Shown: one piece after another, positions 59,340-64,000 of the stretch
Layout: every line of letters begins with the position of its first letter
Numbering within the stretch: position 1 is the stretch's first letter
Source of the DNA: Lishizhenia sp965656535
GTDB lineage: Bacteria; Bacteroidota; Bacteroidia; Flavobacteriales_D; Crocinitomicaceae
Assembly (NCBI GenBank): GCA_965656535.1
Contig: CBFHKX010000001.1
Coordinates: 558,001-622,000 of the forward strand
Length of the DNA: 64,000 bases
Reading direction: 5' to 3'
Program-made: the position numbers and the translations under genes
Notes under the pieces: model-generated
The model's database searches: none
Seen by the model: only the letters and a program-made list of their open reading frames with translations
Told to the model about the DNA's origin: nothing

Positions 59340-61238
59340 TTAATAATTTCCTCCAATTTTTCGATTATTTAATTTTTCATCTTCAAATAATGGCAAAGCA
59401 CTCGGTATTTCACTAAAATTAGTAGTGTCCGTTAGGGCTTCCATAAAAAGGATGATTTGCTGTATTTCTTGTTCGGTTAGCTCAAGGTTATCCGCGGGTA
59501 ACGTTTGATGCGGAACATCATATCCAAAACCAATTCCTCCACCTTTATTGTAAAATGCCATTACTTCTTCTAAACTTTGATATACGCCATTATGCATATA
59601 TGGAGCGGTTAAAGCAACATTTCTTAAGGATGGAGTTTTAAATGAGCGTTCATAAAAGGGAACTTTTTCTCTTATATTTCCATTTCCGGCACGACCTATA
59701 TCTGTATTTAGTTTTTGGTTATCCTTTGTTTCAGGTACACCGAGTACTTCAGATTCATTTTCGGAGTAAAAAGGAGGAACTAATCCACTAAATGTAGGAG
59801 CAAAATGACAAGTTGCGCAAGCTGCTTTACCAGAAAAAAGGTTGTAACCTTTTATTATATCTGTGTCTATTTCATTTATTTCACCGGTGACGTACTGGTC
59901 AAATTGTGTTCGGTTGGCCGTTAATGATTTTAAATAGCTTGTAAGCGCAAATTTTATTTTGTCTGCATTAATTTCTTCTGTTTGAAATGCGCCTTTAAAT
60001 AGGTTTATATAATCGTTAGATGTTTTCAATTTTTCTATAACATCTGGATAGTTGGTTTGAAATTCATTGGGATTAAGTAAAACATGATCAATTTGTTGAA
60101 ATAAGTCATCTGCGCGCATATCGTGAAAAAAACGAGTAGCATAAATGGCATTTGAAAGTGTTGGAGAGTTCCTATCTAACGGTTCAAAAGTAACGGAGGC
60201 AATACTTTGTGGTAAGCCATCAGTAAATGCTTTATTTGGTTTATGACAGCTGGCACAAGCCCTATCATTATTTAGGCTTAAGATAGGATCAAAAAACAGA
60301 AGTTGACCAAGCTGTTCTTGTTGTTCAACGTCTCCATCGAAAATAGTGTGAAAGAAGAAGTTTTCGTTCAAAAAGTTGCCATCAAATAAGTTTTGTGAAG
60401 TATAGTTAACAGGACGTTCGAAACCGTCTCTTTGTATAGGTGTTTCAATAAATAGTGTTTGTTGTAACTTTAAAAGGTTACTGTATAAAGGGTTTAAAGT
60501 TGTCTTTAAAAAAGATAGACGATCGAAGGTTAAAAATTTAGCGTTTTCTAATTGTTTAATTCCGGTGATAAAAAGATGTTCAACATCTTGGTAATCTTTA
60601 ACAGGAATATAAGTTTTATAGTAGTTAAAATGGGTAAAGATTCCGTTTAGGAACAAGCTGGCTTCGGCAAGTGCTTTATCTGGGTTTTTTGGAGAATCAA
60701 ATCCAGTAATGCCCATTGCGTTTAAGGTAATTATTCCATAACGCATTGCCTCAAATATCTCTGAGTCTGTAAGTTGACTTTTTTGTAAGGATAGCTTTGT
60801 TGTTTGTAAATCGCGGAGTAAATCTTGCAGACTTGTTTTTAATTCATCAGAAGGTGCATTTGAGTAAATTAATTCCTCTAAATGTTGAAATCCACGCGGT
60901 TCAATTACTGTAAGATCAGGAACACCATGTTGTATTTTAGGTAAAGGAGCTCCATTTAAGAAGGTACTGTGAAACGCCGGATCTATATATTGTACTAAAA
61001 ATTCAGATTTTTTAAACTGTTTTTTTAAAGCATTAAAGCGATTTATTCTTTGTTGTTGTGAGAGCGATGAAACTTCTGAAGTAAAAACGTGTACTTTTTG
61101 TAGCGTTAATTCTGTGGTTAACGAAAGCTGTTTTTTCGATTCCAGATTTGGAGAAGCAATCTTTTTTGGTGCTTCTGTGTAAGAAAGCAGCGTTACAGTT
61201 AATACAATAATCGCAGTTATGCAGCAGATTGTTTTCAT
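59340..61238 (-). CDS. Diheme cytochrome c peroxidase with N-terminal extension
   Basis: Two haem motifs, CASCH and CATCH, lie in a MauG/CcpA-type peroxidase domain (about residues 280-610; MHNGVYQSLEEVMAFYNKGG is the family C-terminal region). The N-terminal about 260 residues include IEPRGFQHLEELIY, like the imelysin/EfeM fold. Start at the ATG 61238 gives a membrane-anchoring signal (MKTICCITAIIVLTVTLL). It reduces hydrogen peroxide or oxidises a partner in the periplasm. It follows the PhoX-like gene and the two probably form an operon. Confidence 0.85.
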   Translation of the reverse strand: MKTICCITAIIVLTVTLLSYTEAPKKIASPNLESKKQLSLTTELTLQKVHVFTSEVSSLSQQQRINRFNALKKQFKKSEFLVQYIDPAFHSTFLNGAPLPKIQHGVPDLTVIEPRGFQHLEELIYSNAPSDELKTSLQDLLRDLQTTKLSLQKSQLTDSEIFEAMRYGIITLNAMGITGFDSPKNPDKALAEASLFLNGIFTHFNYYKTYIPVKDYQDVEHLFITGIKQLENAKFLTFDRLSFLKTTLNPLYSNLLKLQQTLFIETPIQRDGFERPVNYTSQNLFDGNFLNENFFFHTIFDGDVEQQEQLGQLLFFDPILSLNNDRACASCHKPNKAFTDGLPQSIASVTFEPLDRNSPTLSNAIYATRFFHDMRADDLFQQIDHVLLNPNEFQTNYPDVIEKLKTSNDYINLFKGAFQTEEINADKIKFALTSYLKSLTANRTQFDQYVTGEINEIDTDIIKGYNLFSGKAACATCHFAPTFSGLVPPFYSENESEVLGVPETKDNQKLNTDIGRAGNGNIREKVPFYERSFKTPSLRNVALTAPYMHNGVYQSLEEVMAFYNKGGGIGFGYDVPHQTLPADNLELTEQEIQQIILFMEALTDTTNFSEIPSALPLFEDEKLNNRKIGGNY

Positions 61239-61290
61239 CTTGTTTATTATAAAAGGTGGGCAGACCAAATAGCCTGCCCACTTGATTTAA

Positions 61291-63117
61291 TTATTGAATT
61301 ACAAGTTGTTTTGTTTGTCCTTCAGCGTTTTTTAAGAAATAATTACCAGCAGGTAATCCAAGTATATCAAGACTTTTTGTATTTCTTTCAACTTTCATTA
61401 GTTTACCAGCAGCACTGTATAGAGCTACGTCTGTAATACGGTTAAAGTGTACTACGCGAGAAGTTGGGTTCGGGAATATGTTAAAATCAAAAGAGTTTTG
61501 CTCTACTTCATTAACACTTACACTTCCGTCTGCTAAACGTTTCCAACCTGTTATTGCTATTGTACATGAGTTGTTGTATGGGTAAGGGTTTGAAGAACTT
61601 GGGTGTTGAGAGTTAAATAACAATGTTTCTCCATCTGGTGTAGCTCTTGCTCCTGTAACCTCTGCTCCAAAAGGTACCTGTGCAATACGCACTAAATCTG
61701 CAGGAGTTGGGTTTTGAATATCCATATCTAGAATAAATAACTCACATGAACGGTTCGAAACACCAGCAGGCATTCTACCATTTGATGTACCATTAAGGTC
61801 TTCACAAATTACCATGTAGGTTTTAGCACCTACTGACATAAATGTTAATCCATCTGGGTTAGATAGGTGATAAGCAGGATAGTTTGACATCGTTACATCT
61901 CCACTATATTCTGGTCCACCTTCAATTACTACAGAAATTTCGTCTGTTAAAACATCTAACATTATAACTCTTCCGTAATAATCTGCATAAGCAGCATCTA
62001 ATGGATCTGTAACACCTTGATCTTGTGCTCTAGCGATATGGTGACTTGCTAAAGTTGCACCGTCAGCATACTCATCTGCCCATCTAGATGCAGGATTGTC
62101 TCTTCCTGTTTCAGTTAAGTAAATATTTCCATCTGCCTCATTGTAAGCAACCCATTCTAAACGATTAAACATGGTAGCACCTAAACTTGTAGCTACTGCT
62201 TTATAGTTTAACATATCGTTAAAATTATTAGTTATTTCTACCCATTTTGTTGGTGCATCTGCTTTGTAAACGTAAAGCGTACCTTCTGTAAAATCGCCTG
62301 GAGTAGTTGCAATGAATTTAGTTAAGTAACCTGGTGTATCATCTGCTCCTAGGTAAACTGTTTGGTTGTCTGGTAAAATCACACCTCCTTCAAAAGGTTG
62401 TCTACCCCAGTTGTATTGTTTTCTTATGGCTCTTGCTTCTACCGGGTCAATTTCAACCATCCAGTTAAAGTTTTGGAATTTATCAATGGTTTGACCATCT
62501 GCCATTGAAATTCCAGAGTTAGCAATTGTAAAAGGAAGTGTATCTCTTACGCCAGCTCCACCTCCGTAGATAGCAGAGTTATCAGCTCTAAACCATTCTT
62601 CAGCTGTCCAAATTCTACCGTCAGCTTCAGAATTAATTCCACCACAATTCATTCCTGTTTCTCCAACCGTATTGGCAAAATCTACATTAAAAAACTGTCC
62701 TGATCTTCCATCTGTTAGTGTTTGATCCACAACAATTAAAGAGTCTGTTCCGGCATGGCGTCTAACTTTGAAAACGGTCATTCCTCCACCATCACCAATA
62801 TTGTCGTTGGCTTGTATCATTTCATGGTTTACAGAAACCCATCCAAGATCGCCAGATCCTGAATTGTCTGGAGTAAATCCGATAAAGTCGTGCCATTGTT
62901 TTGCAGGTGTAGCTCCAGCAAGGTTGCCATAGGTATCAACGGTTTGTACCATATCTACTCCTCCAATAAAAATTACTTGTCTGGTTAGCGGAGAAGCGGG
63001 TACAATTACTTTATCCGGTACAATTTCAAAATCTATTTCAGGGTCAAATCCTATCTGAGCCTGAGAAGAGAAAGCTACTACTGAGCTTACTGCTAAAAGT
63101 GTAAAAATTTTTTTCAT
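61291..63117 (-). CDS. PhoX/DUF839-family secreted protein, type IX sorted
   Basis: A 608-residue protein: signal peptide (ending VAFSSQAQ), a PhoX-like/DUF839 beta-propeller (GWVSVNHE, TGMNCGGINSEADGRIWTAEE, EIDPVEARAIRKQYNWGR, NLEW-type segments) and a type A sorting domain (FPNPTSRVVHFN...GLPAGNYFLKNAEGQTK). PhoX-type proteins are calcium/iron phosphatases in many bacteria; here activity is an inference. Exported by the type IX system. Confidence 0.8.
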   Translation of the reverse strand: MKKIFTLLAVSSVVAFSSQAQIGFDPEIDFEIVPDKVIVPASPLTRQVIFIGGVDMVQTVDTYGNLAGATPAKQWHDFIGFTPDNSGSGDLGWVSVNHEMIQANDNIGDGGGMTVFKVRRHAGTDSLIVVDQTLTDGRSGQFFNVDFANTVGETGMNCGGINSEADGRIWTAEEWFRADNSAIYGGGAGVRDTLPFTIANSGISMADGQTIDKFQNFNWMVEIDPVEARAIRKQYNWGRQPFEGGVILPDNQTVYLGADDTPGYLTKFIATTPGDFTEGTLYVYKADAPTKWVEITNNFNDMLNYKAVATSLGATMFNRLEWVAYNEADGNIYLTETGRDNPASRWADEYADGATLASHHIARAQDQGVTDPLDAAYADYYGRVIMLDVLTDEISVVIEGGPEYSGDVTMSNYPAYHLSNPDGLTFMSVGAKTYMVICEDLNGTSNGRMPAGVSNRSCELFILDMDIQNPTPADLVRIAQVPFGAEVTGARATPDGETLLFNSQHPSSSNPYPYNNSCTIAITGWKRLADGSVSVNEVEQNSFDFNIFPNPTSRVVHFNRITDVALYSAAGKLMKVERNTKSLDILGLPAGNYFLKNAEGQTKQLVIQ

Positions 63118-63399
63118 GTTCTTTTTTTTACAAAGGAACAGAGGAATACAAACAGATCAATTAAGTCAATTTTAAATGTCTTTAAATTTTGTTAACTAAA
63201 GATTACTAACGTTAAAGACAGATTAACTAGTTCTAAATATTCGTCTATTTCTAGTCAATATTAATCCCTAACCCTACGATAGTAATTCAATTGAAAACAC
63301 AACTTAAACTTTATTATATTTAAAGTGCGACAACAATTTAGGTAGAGGAGTTAACCTCGTAAAAAAAGAAACATAACCTAAGACCATTCTATTTTTGAG

Positions 63400-63420
63400 T
63401 GGTCTTTCTTATTTTAGCAA
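63400..63420 (+). terminator. Hairpin before diacylglycerol kinase gene
   Basis: The AAGACCA (about 63379) and TGGTCTT (about 63400) arms form a hairpin followed by T-rich sequence. This argues against a TTG start at 63395 for the kinase. The 63118-63421 region otherwise holds only likely promoter DNA. Confidence 0.35.
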
Positions 63421-63421
63421 T

Positions 63422-63775
63422 ATGAAAATAGGTTGGAAATATGCCATTAATGGGATACGTATGATGTTAAAGTCAGAGAAAAACTTTCGACTGCACATTG
63501 CTTTATTTCTTTTTTTAGTTGGCCTATCTTATTATTTGGGTATAAACAAAGTAGAATGGATACTTATACTCGCGTGTAGCGCATTTGTTTTTTCTTTAGA
63601 AATGGTAAACAGTTGTATAGAGAAACTATGTAATTTTATTACCAAAGACAAGCACCAAGAAATTGGTTGGATAAAAGACGTTGCTGCTGGTGCAGTATTG
63701 GTTGCAGCTTTGTTTAGTTTCATTATTTCAATTCTCATTTTTGCACCCTATTTCTATTTACTTTTGTGGTCATAA
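63422..63775 (+). CDS. dgkA: Diacylglycerol/undecaprenol kinase-like protein
   Basis: A 117-residue protein with three membrane helices, the family motif in the second half (FSLEMVNSCIEKLCNFITKD) and KDVAAGAVL, as in DgkA and undecaprenol kinases. It phosphorylates a lipid alcohol at the inner membrane. The ATG at 63422 is preferred to a TTG at 63395 inside the hairpin. Length is normal. Confidence 0.88.
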   Translation: MKIGWKYAINGIRMMLKSEKNFRLHIALFLFLVGLSYYLGINKVEWILILACSAFVFSLEMVNSCIEKLCNFITKDKHQEIGWIKDVAAGAVLVAALFSFIISILIFAPYFYLLLWS

Positions 63776-63787
63776 TTTGGAGAGAAC

Positions 63788-64000
63788 ATGAAGGTAGAAA
63801 ATGTAATATTTGATTTAGGTGGAGTTATTTTAAATATTGATTATAACAAAACAATAAATGCTTTTAAAGCTTTGGGTGACCAATCGTTTGATAGTTTGTT
63901 TACACAAGCCAACCAAACAGATTTATTTGATAAATATGAGAAAGGTTTATGCTCGTCTCAATACTTTATAAATGGTCTGTTAGACTATTTACCTGCCGGA
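63788..64000 (+). CDS. HAD-superfamily hydrolase, partial
   Basis: The first 71 codons of a protein starting MKVENVIFDLGGVILNIDYN, with the catalytic nucleophile Asp in the FDLGGV motif of the HAD family. It runs off the window end, so no further domain can be judged. It starts 12 bp after the diacylglycerol kinase stop and is likely in the same transcript. Confidence 0.8.
   Translation, partial: MKVENVIFDLGGVILNIDYNKTINAFKALGDQSFDSLFTQANQTDLFDKYEKGLCSSQYFINGLLDYLPAG

Overview
The window is a low-GC chromosome segment of a member of the Bacteroidota, most likely a marine Flavobacteriales. The evidence is type IX secretion sorting domains, PorP/SprF proteins, a HU-CCDC81/SPOR protein, DUF349 and AsmA-like proteins, and a lack of Shine-Dalgarno-like leaders. 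Species cannot be named from the sequence alone.

The left arm (1-22.5 kb) is mostly ordinary chromosome: an outer-membrane barrel, a HerA-like ATPase, dodecin, a BlaI-type repressor, a C1 peptidase, the HU/SPOR protein, kdsB, dprA, hflX, a small cytochrome pair, a sensor kinase, a polytopic membrane protein, an AsmA-like protein, a type IX-secreted protein broken by a stop codon, a PfkB kinase, a DUF349 protein and ispD. The right arm (56.5-64 kb) holds an initiator tRNA, an ABC-F ATPase, a short cation transporter, a diheme peroxidase, a PhoX-like protein, a diacylglycerol kinase and the start of a HAD hydrolase.

Between them lies about 34 kb of accessory DNA inserted at the 3' end of the initiator tRNA-fMet gene. 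An 87-bp copy of the tRNA 3' end plus its terminator sits at 22659-22745. A divergent copy lies beside a tyrosine recombinase at 54632-54674, a short fragment lies at 56358-56391, and the full tRNA is at 56493-56568. The island carries two sets of surface/secretion genes (OmpA-PD40 proteins, PorP/SprF proteins and gliding-type C-terminal-domain adhesins), a hybrid histidine kinase with a LytTR regulator, an IS200-like element, a block of unknown genes and the recombinase.

The most interesting system is a complete diversity-generating retroelement (DGR) at about 33.3-37.35 kb. Its parts, in order, are a secreted FISUMP/C-type-lectin-like target protein whose last 61 codons are the variable repeat, strong hairpins, a MutS-I-like small protein, a DGR reverse transcriptase, an Avd-like four-helix protein and the template repeat. 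Variable and template repeats (186 bp each) differ at 23 positions by hand alignment, and 21 of these are adenines in the template. Nearly all amino-acid changes convert template Asn codons.

A second theme is decay. At least twelve single-base lesions (homopolymer frameshifts and in-frame stops) hit the accessory surface, regulatory and recombinase genes, while the housekeeping arms look intact apart from the secreted protein at 16.4 kb. The DGR genes are all open.
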